Source: Candidatus Leptovillus affinis (lineage in GTDB: Bacteria; Chloroflexota; Anaerolineae; Promineifilales; Promineifilaceae). Taken from it: DNA of 64,000 nucleotides. Positions 7,439 through 14,667 of the stretch are shown piece by piece (position 1 is the first letter of the stretch; every line of letters starts with the position of its first letter). Location of the stretch: NCBI GenBank assembly GCA_016705235.1, contig JADIYP010000007.1:124001-188000 (forward strand), written 5' to 3'. The position numbers and the translations under genes were made by a program. Under the pieces are notes generated by a model, which was given only the letters and a program-made list of their open reading frames with translations, ran no database searches and was not told the origin of the DNA.

Positions 7439-7753
7439 ATGCCAACACCAACTTTCTCTCAAACGATTTCCATTTGTCGCACGATGGCCAGCGGGATTAC
7501 CAACCGGCTGGACACCCTGACCAGCGTCGGTGTCACCACGGCCGATGCCCTGGCCTTAAAAACCTTCGCCGATGAGCTGGACTTGCTCAATGCGGAACAA
7601 GAAGAACTCAAGGCCAAATTAAAAACCAAGACCGATGAATTGAACGCCAAGCTGCTGGAAACCAAAGCGAAGAAATCCGACCTGAGCAAACGCATCAAAA
7701 TTGCCACGCCGCAGGAACATTGGGTCGCTTTTGGCATTACCGCCAAGCGATAG
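7439..7753 (+). CDS. Small coiled-coil protein of unknown function
   Basis: I do not recognise this 104-residue protein. Residues 45-88 form a strong coiled coil rich in Glu, Lys and Leu (LNAEQEELKAKLKTKTDELN). A short N-terminal region has no signal peptide, and the C-terminus is basic (GITAKR). AAAGGAG lies 7 bp before ATG 7439, a strong ribosome site, and codon use looks like the neighbouring genes, so it is probably expressed. It stands alone, between a 21-bp minisatellite and a palindromic hairpin that may end its transcript. A structural or oligomerising role is a guess. Confidence 0.75.
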   Translation: MPTPTFSQTISICRTMASGITNRLDTLTSVGVTTADALALKTFADELDLLNAEQEELKAKLKTKTDELNAKLLETKAKKSDLSKRIKIATPQEHWVAFGITAKR

Positions 7754-7771
7754 CCCCTGCCCCGCCGTTGT

Positions 7772-7804
7772 AGATTGGTCCAATCTGGGAGATTGGACCA
7801 ATCT
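7772..7804. repeat. AGATTGG(T/A)CCAATCT double-palindrome hairpin
   Basis: AGATTGGTCCAATCT, GGG, AGATTGGACCAATCT: a perfect 15-bp stem with a 3-nt loop. Each arm is itself a near palindrome. The same element recurs at 30314-30346 and 63808-63840, and single arms at 60284-60298 and 61984-61998, always after a gene end. A transcription-ending or mRNA-stabilising role is plausible. Confidence 0.8.
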
Positions 7805-7945
7805 GCAATGGGCTGAAAACACGAGAAGTTGATACAATTCCCTCAATATCAGGCAAAAACGGCCGTTCCCACCCCAAAACCTCAGCCAACGCCCACCGGC
7901 ACGGCCAAATCACGCAGAACGCATCACGCAGCACGCATCATATCT

Positions 7946-9007
7946 ATGACTTTTACCCAACCATCCATCCAGCAGTTCATCCACGACCTGCCCAAAGCCG
8001 AAATCCACATCCACCTGGAAGGCGCCATCCAGCCCGAAACCGTACTCAAGCTGGCCGAACGCCACCACAAGCTGGATAAACTACCCGGCACAGACGTGGA
8101 TACCCTGCGGCAGTGGTTTACCTTCACCGATTTCCCGCAGTTTGTCGTGGTCTACATGACCATCCAAGATTTACTGCGCACAGCCGAAGACTTTGCCCTG
8201 GTTGCCTACGAAAATGGCGCCGACATGGCCGCGCAAAACATCCGTTACCGCGAACTCACCATCACCCCCTACACCCACACCGACTTTCAAGACAAACTGT
8301 CCATTGAAGCGTTGTTGGAAGGGTTGCAAGACGGCCGTATCCGCGCCCAACGCGACTTCGGCGTCGAGATGCGCTGGGTTTTCGACATCCCGCGCAACCT
8401 TAGCTTCCCCCAACGCGACGGCCAGACCTATGATCCCCGTCCGGCCAGCAAAACCCTGGCCTACGCCTTGCAAGGGCGCGATTGGGGCGTCGTTGGACTG
8501 GGCCTGGGCGGCAACGAAGTGAACGCGCCGCCCGAACCATTTGCCCATGCGTTCACCATCGCCAAAGCCGAAGGCTTACTGAGCGTGCCCCACGCCGGTG
8601 AAACCATGGGCGCAAGCAGCATTTGGGGCGCGGTGCGCAACCTGCAAGCCGACCGCCTCGGTCACGGCGTGCGCGCCAGCGAAGATTCCGCCCTGGTCGC
8701 CTACCTGCGCGAGCGGCAAATCCCGCTGGAAATCAATCCCACCAGCAACACCTGTCTGCACATCTACCCGGAGATGGCCGCCCACCCTTTTCGCCAGCTA
8801 GACGACATGGGCCTGCTTGTCACCATCAACAGCGACGACCCGCCCCTCTTTAATACCAATCTTTTGCAAGAATACGCCATCCTGGCCGACACGTTTGGCT
8901 ACGATGAGACCGGGTTAACCCGCATTGCCCGCAACGCATTTGTCGCCGCCGGCGTAGAGGACGATGTGAAAAGCAAACTGCTGGCTGAATTTGATGAACA
9001 GACCTGA
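7946..9007 (+). CDS. Adenosine deaminase family protein
   Basis: This cytosolic metal-dependent amidohydrolase would convert adenosine or a related 6-aminopurine compound to the inosine form. The metal ligands are visible: HIHLEG (H21, H23), HAGE in the middle and NSDDPPLF near residue 300. NPTSN and GHGVRA are also typical. The 353-residue length is normal. ATG 7946 gives the family N-terminus; the upstream extension of the frame runs through a repeat-like stretch with no homology. No clear ribosome site is seen. The subfamily cannot be fixed, since aminodeoxyfutalosine deaminases of menaquinone synthesis look alike, and no mqn gene is nearby. Confidence 0.92.
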   Translation: MTFTQPSIQQFIHDLPKAEIHIHLEGAIQPETVLKLAERHHKLDKLPGTDVDTLRQWFTFTDFPQFVVVYMTIQDLLRTAEDFALVAYENGADMAAQNIRYRELTITPYTHTDFQDKLSIEALLEGLQDGRIRAQRDFGVEMRWVFDIPRNLSFPQRDGQTYDPRPASKTLAYALQGRDWGVVGLGLGGNEVNAPPEPFAHAFTIAKAEGLLSVPHAGETMGASSIWGAVRNLQADRLGHGVRASEDSALVAYLRERQIPLEINPTSNTCLHIYPEMAAHPFRQLDDMGLLVTINSDDPPLFNTNLLQEYAILADTFGYDETGLTRIARNAFVAAGVEDDVKSKLLAEFDEQT

Positions 9008-9032
9008 CAGATTTCGGAAATCTGTCAGGTCT
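9002..9032. terminator. Perfect hairpin overlapping the adenosine deaminase stop codon
   Basis: ACCTGACAGATTTC and GAAATCTGTCAGGT pair perfectly around a 2-nt centre. The stop TGA (9005-9007) lies inside the left arm. There is no T-run, so it may slow exonuclease decay rather than end transcription by itself. Confidence 0.5.
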
Positions 9033-9058
9033 TGAGGAAAACTCTTGAGGATAACACC

Positions 9059-10135
9059 ATGAGCTATACGGAAATCCGCCCCTATCCCGTTCCGGCCAAT
9101 GTGGTCATGCGTTCCACGCTGTTTGCCCTGGCCAACATGGGCGCCAAACTGCAAGCCTACAATGAAGACACCGGCGTGATTGTGGCTACGGTTTCCAAAT
9201 GGTTGGGCGTGCAGCAAAACGACATCATCGTGCGCGTGCGCGAGTTTGAAAAGACGGCCCAATTGGAAATTGAAGCCCCCGACGCGCTCAAAGCGCAAGA
9301 AGTATTAAAACTCATCGCCACCTATATCACCGATGGGGCCAAAATCCAGGCCAACGCCACCATGCAGTGGGTGGATATGCAGCGGCAGCAGGCCAACCAG
9401 GCCAAACGCAAGCAGTTGGCCACCAAAGCGCGTAATTTATTGCCCGGCGGGTCGTCGTCGCCAGCGTCGGGGTCGTCAGCGGAAACGGCCGTTGTCCCCG
9501 TAGACTCCTCCGGGCAGGCCCTCGCCACCACCAACGACACGCCCGCCGCCCCCACACCCATTCCCGACAACCCCGGCGTGCTGGTAAAGAACAAAGAAGA
9601 CCGCGTGGTAGAAATAAAAATTGACCCCGCCGTCTTCACCGACCGCACTTCTTACCTGCAAGTGTGCGAAGGCTGCTCGGCGGCGGTGATGCGGGGCAGC
9701 GCCTATTGCAGCAACTGCGGACGGCCGTTAACTTTGCAAGCCGTCCAGCCCGAATTACGCAGCAGCGCCCAAAAAACAGCCAAATCCAGCCTGACTTATG
9801 GCCTGGCGGCCATCGCTCTCAATCTCATTCCCATCTTATTGCTGATTTTGCCCCTCGCTTTGCAAGCCGAAAGCCCCGATTCCTTCCTCACCCGCTTTGG
9901 CGCGTCGCTTACGCCCTTAAAAATCGCCATCGCCGCCGTGATTGGCATTGCCCCCAGCATGGTTTTGGGCTGGCGGGCCATCGCCCTGGCCCAACGCGCC
10001 TCCTGGTATCGCAATTTGCCCGCCGTCACCGAAAATGAAGGCTCTGGCAAGTCCGCCGTGGGCAACGCCCTCGGCTGGTTGGCCATTTATACCGGTCTGG
10101 CCTGGATACTTTTCATCGTCATCGCCTTATTATGA
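9059..10135 (+). CDS. Zinc-ribbon membrane protein of unknown function
   Basis: The 358-residue protein has an N-terminal soluble domain of about 110 residues (FALANMGAKLQAYNEDTGVI), then a Pro/Ser/Thr-rich linker. A four-cysteine zinc ribbon, CEGCSAAVMRGSAYCSNCG, follows around residues 202-220. Three hydrophobic helices lie in the last 120 residues, the last two of the DUF4190-like pattern that includes VLGWRAIALAQ. ATG 9059 has GAGG 9 bp upstream. The stop overlaps the start of the next gene (ATGA), so the two are translationally coupled. The function is unknown. The N-terminal part resembles small domains that sense or bind at the membrane, but I cannot name it. Confidence 0.85.
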   Translation: MSYTEIRPYPVPANVVMRSTLFALANMGAKLQAYNEDTGVIVATVSKWLGVQQNDIIVRVREFEKTAQLEIEAPDALKAQEVLKLIATYITDGAKIQANATMQWVDMQRQQANQAKRKQLATKARNLLPGGSSSPASGSSAETAVVPVDSSGQALATTNDTPAAPTPIPDNPGVLVKNKEDRVVEIKIDPAVFTDRTSYLQVCEGCSAAVMRGSAYCSNCGRPLTLQAVQPELRSSAQKTAKSSLTYGLAAIALNLIPILLLILPLALQAESPDSFLTRFGASLTPLKIAIAAVIGIAPSMVLGWRAIALAQRASWYRNLPAVTENEGSGKSAVGNALGWLAIYTGLAWILFIVIALL

Positions 10136-11226
10136 AGCCCGGCGAGGTAATAACAGAGTTGGGGCAGGTGACGGCAGACTGGTTAACGGCCGTTCTCGCC
10201 CGCAGCGGCGCATTAACCGGCGGTGACGTGATAGGATTTGACGTGGATAACGGCCGTGGCAACTGGTCCACCAACGCCGCCCTCCATCTCACCTATTCCG
10301 CCAACGCCCAGGGCAAACTTCCCGCCAATTTATTCCTCAAAATGGTCAACACCAACATCGGCGACGATGAATCCTTCGGCCCCTCCGAAGTTTTCTACTA
10401 CACCCGCGATTATATCGGCGCGCCCGACGTCCCCCTCATCACCTGTTACGATGCCGCCTACTCCTCCGCCAGCCAGCGTTACCACCTTTTGCTCGATAAC
10501 CTCTCCGCCACGCATACCGAAGCATACAACAAAGCGCCCACACTGGAATATGGCCTGGCCCTGGCCGAAGGATTGGCCGCCTTGCACGCCCACTGGTGGG
10601 GCGCGGCCCGTTTGGCCCACATAGAGGCGCCCATCCACAGCCCCGACCATATCCAACGCTTTGTGGACATCGCCGCGCCCGGCGCAGCGCATATTTTGGC
10701 CCAATTCACGCATGATTTAGCCCCCCACTGGCCGGAAATGGTGCAGTCACTGTATGCCAACCATCCCCACAAGCTCATCGCCCGCACCCAAGACGACGCC
10801 GGCTTTACGCTCATCCACGGCGACGCCGGTCCCTACAACATTCTCGTCCCCCGCGAGGGCGAGCGGCCCATTTACCTCATCGACCGCCAGCCTTTTGACT
10901 GGAGCCTGACCACCTGGCTGGGCGTTTACGATCTGGTTTATGCCCTGGTGCTGGATTGGGAGCCGGCCACACGCCGCCGCCTGGAAGAGCCGGTCTTGCG
11001 CCACTACCATCAACATCTGCGCCAGCACGGGATCACCGATTACACGTGGGATCAATTGTGGGTTGACTATCGCTTGATGGCCCCCATGGGGATTTACATT
11101 GCCACCGAGTACTGCCGCGGCGGCATCAACGAACCTTTAACCTGGGTCTGGCTGCCCATGCTGCAACGCACCCTCACCGCCTGCGATGATCTGGATTGTC
11201 GCGCCCTTTGGGAAGTGGCCTCGTAA
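10132..11226 (+). CDS. Phosphotransferase family protein (ecdysteroid-kinase / APH-like)
   Basis: The 364-residue protein has an aminoglycoside-phosphotransferase-like kinase fold. LFLKMVN supplies the ATP-contact lysine, LLLDNLSATH the hinge region, LIHGDAGPYNIL the Brenner-type catalytic loop (HGD..N) and YLIDRQPF the metal-binding aspartate. NHPHK and the long C-terminal helix set resemble the EcKinase-like/DUF1679 branch. The substrate is a small hydroxyl compound that cannot be predicted. Its ATG overlaps the stop of the zinc-ribbon gene, implying coupled expression. It converges on accC with only 26 bp between and no clear terminator. Confidence 0.85.
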   Translation: MKPGEVITELGQVTADWLTAVLARSGALTGGDVIGFDVDNGRGNWSTNAALHLTYSANAQGKLPANLFLKMVNTNIGDDESFGPSEVFYYTRDYIGAPDVPLITCYDAAYSSASQRYHLLLDNLSATHTEAYNKAPTLEYGLALAEGLAALHAHWWGAARLAHIEAPIHSPDHIQRFVDIAAPGAAHILAQFTHDLAPHWPEMVQSLYANHPHKLIARTQDDAGFTLIHGDAGPYNILVPREGERPIYLIDRQPFDWSLTTWLGVYDLVYALVLDWEPATRRRLEEPVLRHYHQHLRQHGITDYTWDQLWVDYRLMAPMGIYIATEYCRGGINEPLTWVWLPMLQRTLTACDDLDCRALWEVAS

Positions 11227-11252
11227 AGAAATGCCCGGCTAAACCTTCCCCC

Positions 11253-12773
11253 TCAGACGTTACGCCACGCGCCGACTTCATTCCAGGGATCGGGCTGCAC
11301 GGCCGTTTCCCCATTCACCCCGGCGCTGCTCCCGCGCTTCCCCCCGCTTTGCAGCATTTCCAACACCGCAATCGCCAGCAGCTCCTCTTCCGTCGGATCG
11401 GGCTGGGGCTGCCAGTCGGCCATGTGGCTTTGCAGGAAATGGGTCGGTGTACGGCCGTTTTGGAAATGGGTTTCGCCTAAAATTGCCAGCAAATAAGGAA
11501 TATTGGTCGTCACGCCGAGAACGGCCGTATCGCGCAGCGCCCGTTCCATCTTGCGAATCGCCTCCGCCCGGTCGTGGCCGTAAGTAATCACCTTCGCCAG
11601 CATCGGATCGTAAAAGGGCGTCACGTGCGCGCCCGTCTCAATGCCGTCATCCACCCGCACGCCGGGGCCAGACGGCCGTTGATAATAGCTAATCTGCCCA
11701 ATCGACGGCAAAAAATTACGCGCCGGGTCTTCGGCATAGACGCGACACTCCAAAGCATGGCCGCGCTGGGAAACGGCCGTTTGCCCAAACGGCAGCGGCT
11801 CCCCGGCGGCAATGCGAATTTGCCAGGCGGCCAAATCCAACCCCGTTACCAACTCCGTCACCGGGTGTTCCACCTGCAAACGGGTGTTCATCTCCAAAAA
11901 ATAAAACTCGCCCTGAGGGTCCACAACAAACTCTACCGTCCCGGCGCTTACATAACCCGCCTGCGCCGCCAGCGAAACGGCCGCTTCCGCCATGCGCCGC
12001 CGCAAATCCACCCCTTGCGCCTCAAAAAATTGCACAATCGGCGATGGGCTTTCCTCAATAATCTTCTGATGGCGGCGCTGGACCGAACATTCACGCTCAA
12101 AAAGGTGCAGCAGGTTCCCGTGCAAGTCCCCCAACACCTGGATTTCCACATGATGGACCTCGGTAAAATACTTTTCCAGCAAAATATGGTCGCTGCCAAA
12201 GGAGGAGTGCGATTCGCTTTGCGCCGCCTGGGCCGCGTCGGCCAATTCGCCCGCCGACCAGACCACGCGCATCCCTTTTCCGCCCCCACCGGCGCTGGCT
12301 TTGATCAGAACCGGGTAGCCAATCGCCTCAGCCGCCGCTGCCAACTCCGCCGGAGACTTGCCCGCGCCATCCACGCCGGGCACAACAGGCACGCCGGCCG
12401 CCTGCGCCAGCTCGCGCGAGGCCGCTTTGCTGCCCATCACGCGCATCGCCTCCGGCCCCGGCCCGATGAACGTAATGCCCCGGTCTATACAGGCGGCGAC
12501 AAAGTCGGCGTTTTCGCTCAGGAAGCCGTAACCAGGATGGATCGCCTCCGCGCCGCAAGATTGAGCGATGTCCAGCACGGCCGTTTGCCGCAAATACGTC
12601 TCCGCCGCCGTCACCCCCGGTAAATGGTAGCTCTCATCGGCGGCCCGCACCCAGGCCGCGTCCCGGTCCGCATCCGAATAAATCGCCACCGACGCCACGC
12701 CCAACTCGCGGCAGGCCAGAAAAATTCGCCGGGCAATTTCACCCCGATTTGCTACCAGAACTTTATTAAACAT
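11253..12773 (-). CDS. Acyl-CoA carboxylase biotin carboxylase subunit
   Basis: Biotin carboxylase uses ATP and bicarbonate to carboxylate biotin on a carrier protein, feeding acetyl-, propionyl- or methylcrotonyl-CoA carboxylase. The 506-residue product has NRGEIARRI near the start, the glycine-rich ATP lid KASAGGGGKGM, the EIQVLGD and ECSVQRRHQK blocks and the active-site MNTRLQVEHPVTE. It is about 55 residues longer than stand-alone AccC, with a C-terminal tail resembling the linker of MccA or PccA alpha chains, but no biotinyl domain (no MKM motif). ATG 12773 has AAGGAA upstream. The methylglutaconyl-CoA-hydratase-like gene upstream in the same transcript favours leucine-degradation use. 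No transcarboxylase gene is in the window. Confidence 0.93.
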   Translation of the reverse strand: MFNKVLVANRGEIARRIFLACRELGVASVAIYSDADRDAAWVRAADESYHLPGVTAAETYLRQTAVLDIAQSCGAEAIHPGYGFLSENADFVAACIDRGITFIGPGPEAMRVMGSKAASRELAQAAGVPVVPGVDGAGKSPAELAAAAEAIGYPVLIKASAGGGGKGMRVVWSAGELADAAQAAQSESHSSFGSDHILLEKYFTEVHHVEIQVLGDLHGNLLHLFERECSVQRRHQKIIEESPSPIVQFFEAQGVDLRRRMAEAAVSLAAQAGYVSAGTVEFVVDPQGEFYFLEMNTRLQVEHPVTELVTGLDLAAWQIRIAAGEPLPFGQTAVSQRGHALECRVYAEDPARNFLPSIGQISYYQRPSGPGVRVDDGIETGAHVTPFYDPMLAKVITYGHDRAEAIRKMERALRDTAVLGVTTNIPYLLAILGETHFQNGRTPTHFLQSHMADWQPQPDPTEEELLAIAVLEMLQSGGKRGSSAGVNGETAVQPDPWNEVGAWRNV

Positions 12774-12792
12774 TGGCGGTTTCCTTCTTAAA

Positions 12793-12840
12793 GATGCGTG
12801 ATGCGTGATGCGTAGATTCACGCATCACGCATCACGCTTC
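12793..12840. repeat. Core-only GCGTGATGCGTGA hairpin repeat
   Basis: GATGCGTGATGCGTGATGCGT and CACGCATCACGCATCACGC form a long hairpin in the 70-bp space between the acetyltransferase stop and the accC ribosome site. It could separate the expression of the two genes. It shares its core with the copies at 2806-2957 and 41745-41915. Confidence 0.7.
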
Positions 12841-12843
12841 ACA

Positions 12844-13656
12844 TTACCTTCCCGTCCGAAAATCGGTCAGCCACTTCACCGCAAAATCCACCGCGTCGGT
12901 CTGCGAAAACAGGCGGCACTGCGCCAACCCGACCAGACCCAAAGCGACCCGATGCGTCTGTTCAAATTCATCGCCGATGGCCGGGAACACCTCATCGTTG
13001 ATATCTACGTCGGTAAATGGTTTCCACAGGCGACGGCCGTTTTCCAGCACCGGCGCGCCATTCGTGGTCATCGGCGGATTGGGCACGCGATATTCCGCCA
13101 GGTGGAACGAGGTGTTGTTGCCGTAGCCCACACCCAGCAGCAGCACAAAACCATCCAGATCATACACCCGCGCCAACGGCGACGAGTCGCCCAGGCCGCT
13201 TTTTAGTTTATGCCCGGCCGTTACAAATTCCGCCTGCCGCCCCCAGGCGGCAAATGAAACCTGTGGATGGTTGCTGCGCTGCACGTCTGGCCAGGTGCGA
13301 AACAGTTCAGGAATCCGTCCCATACCCCGCGTTGGCGTCAGCCGGGGATCAAACACGGGCATCGTGTCGCGGATAATGGCCTGCCAGTTGTATGGGACCG
13401 GTGGGTTGGCCCACTGCGCCGGGTCGGACAAATCGCCGGAATGGGTGGGCATGACCAGCGTTCCCTCCGGCGTCAGCACATCCATCAACGCCTGAATCAC
13501 GGCCACCGGGCCGCCATTGACCCAACCCAACGCGCTCAAAGAGGAATGCACAAGCAAAGTCATGCCTCGCCTCACGCCCAGAGTGCGCAAATCCTCAGCC
13601 AAAATTTGCCGCGTCAGCGGGTAAGAGGCTCGTTGAATCGTTTCAAGTTCGCTCAT
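12844..13656 (-). CDS. AAC(3)-family N-acetyltransferase (YokD-like)
   Basis: This 270-residue protein belongs to the Antibiotic_NAT family, which transfers acetyl groups from acetyl-CoA. Visible signatures are LVHSSLSALGWVNGG (near residue 32), TLVMPTHS, the TPTRGMGRIPE acceptor region, RSNHPQVSFAAWG and the catalytic NTSFHLAEY histidine. Start ATG 13656; a non-standard ATT four codons upstream is not a credible start. Many chromosomal relatives act on unknown amines rather than on aminoglycosides, and the setting inside an acyl-CoA gene set argues against calling it a resistance gene. It lies between the hydratase and biotin carboxylase genes on one strand. Confidence 0.88.
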   Translation of the reverse strand: MSELETIQRASYPLTRQILAEDLRTLGVRRGMTLLVHSSLSALGWVNGGPVAVIQALMDVLTPEGTLVMPTHSGDLSDPAQWANPPVPYNWQAIIRDTMPVFDPRLTPTRGMGRIPELFRTWPDVQRSNHPQVSFAAWGRQAEFVTAGHKLKSGLGDSSPLARVYDLDGFVLLLGVGYGNNTSFHLAEYRVPNPPMTTNGAPVLENGRRLWKPFTDVDINDEVFPAIGDEFEQTHRVALGLVGLAQCRLFSQTDAVDFAVKWLTDFRTGR

Positions 13657-13697
13657 TATTGGTTCCAATGGTTATAGAGACTGGAAACTGGTGGTCT

Positions 13698-14501
13698 TTA
13701 GTCTCCAGTCTCTTCTCTTGCTTTTCCCTGCCACTGCGGCGCTCTTTTTTCCAGAAAAGAACTCATGCCTTCGCGGCCTTCGTCGCTGGCGCGGCGTTCG
13801 GCGATGAGCCGGGCGGTGTAATCGCGCATGACGGCTTGGGGTTGATAGGCTGCCGCGCGGATCAATTCTTTGGCGGCAGCTTGCGCGCCGGGGGCGGCTT
13901 GCAGCAGGCTGGCAATACGCTCGGCAACGGCCGTATCCAGCTCATCCTCGGCCACCACATGCTGCACAAGTCCCATTTGCCGCGCCCGTTCAGCCGAAAA
14001 ACGCTCGCCCGTCAGGAAGAGTTCACGGCCGTTGCTCACCCCAATCTTTGCCAGCACAAACGGCGAAATGACCGCCGGCACAATGCCCAGGCGCGTCTCG
14101 CTAAAGGCAAACTTCGCCCGTTCCACCGCCACAACGATGTCGCAGCAGCTTACCAACCCCACCCCGCCGCCGATGGCTGCGCCGTTAATGCGCCCCACCA
14201 CCGGCAGCGGGCAGGTGTCAACGGCCGTCATCAAATCAAAAATCGCTTCCCCATCGGCCACATTTTCCGCAAACGTGTAATCGGCGGCGGCGCGCATGAA
14301 GGCCAGGTCGGCTCCGGCGCAGAAGGAACGGCCGTTGCCCGTCAGCACCACCACCCGCACGTCTGGTTGGTGAGGTAAGGAGCGGAAGACGGCCGTTAAC
14401 TCCATAATCAGTCCCGGATTCATGGCATTATGGCTCTCCGGCCGGTTCAAACTTACCCACATCACCGGCCCTTCCTGCCGGCAAACTACCACGTTATCCA
14501 T
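13698..14501 (-). CDS. Enoyl-CoA hydratase, methylglutaconyl-CoA-hydratase-like
   Basis: A crotonase-fold enzyme of 267 residues. NRPESHNAMN, GNGRSFCAGADL (CoA and oxyanion-hole loop) and NGAAIGGGVGLVSCCDI are typical. FSETRLGIVPAVISPFV closely follows the pattern of methylglutaconyl-CoA hydratases (AUH/LiuC) of leucine catabolism, which hydrate 3-methylglutaconyl-CoA to HMG-CoA. It is the first gene of a minus-strand set with AAC(3)-like and biotin carboxylase genes, and MccA-type carboxylation precedes this step in the pathway. A run of ten 7-bp repeats lies immediately upstream, where the promoter should be. Exact substrate remains inferred. Confidence 0.88.
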   Translation of the reverse strand: MDNVVVCRQEGPVMWVSLNRPESHNAMNPGLIMELTAVFRSLPHQPDVRVVVLTGNGRSFCAGADLAFMRAAADYTFAENVADGEAIFDLMTAVDTCPLPVVGRINGAAIGGGVGLVSCCDIVVAVERAKFAFSETRLGIVPAVISPFVLAKIGVSNGRELFLTGERFSAERARQMGLVQHVVAEDELDTAVAERIASLLQAAPGAQAAAKELIRAAAYQPQAVMRDYTARLIAERRASDEGREGMSSFLEKRAPQWQGKAREETGD

Positions 14502-14514
14502 AAACCACCTGTAA

Positions 14515-14584
14515 AGCTGTTAGCTGTTAGCTGTTAGCTGTTAGCTGTTAGCTGTTAGCTGTTAGCTGTTAGCTGTTAGCTGTT
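14515..14584. repeat. Heptanucleotide tandem repeat (AGCTGTT) x10
   Basis: Ten perfect copies of AGCTGTT run from 14515 to 14584. They start 14 bp upstream of the minus-strand hydratase start codon, in its 5' untranslated or promoter region. Seven is not a multiple of three but the array is outside coding sequence, so length change could alter expression. Confidence 0.9.
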
Positions 14585-14591
14585 GGCAATT

Positions 14592-14640
14592 GATAAAAAA
14601 AAGACCCTCTCACCCACAAGTTATAGCGGGGAGAGGGTCA
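14592..14640 (-). terminator. Rho-independent terminator of ftsH
   Basis: Read on the minus strand, GACCCTCTCC pairs with GAGAGGGTC across an 18-nt loop and is followed by a run of T's (the A-run at 14595-14602 on the plus strand). It starts 28 bp after the ftsH stop. Confidence 0.85.
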
Positions 14641-14667
14641 AAATGCCAACAAAATCAGGCGAGCCGG

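Noticed and set aside
7013..7462. Several overlapping open frames on both strands across the 21-bp minisatellite, looking like repeat proteins
   Set aside because: A 21-bp period without stop codons keeps all matching frames open. The array contains a one-base insertion, and no frame has a start with a ribosome site.
12844..13656. Aminoglycoside resistance determinant
   Set aside because: The family is right, but the gene lies in an acyl-CoA operon on the chromosome with no mobile element. Many family members do not act on drugs, so no resistance claim is made.
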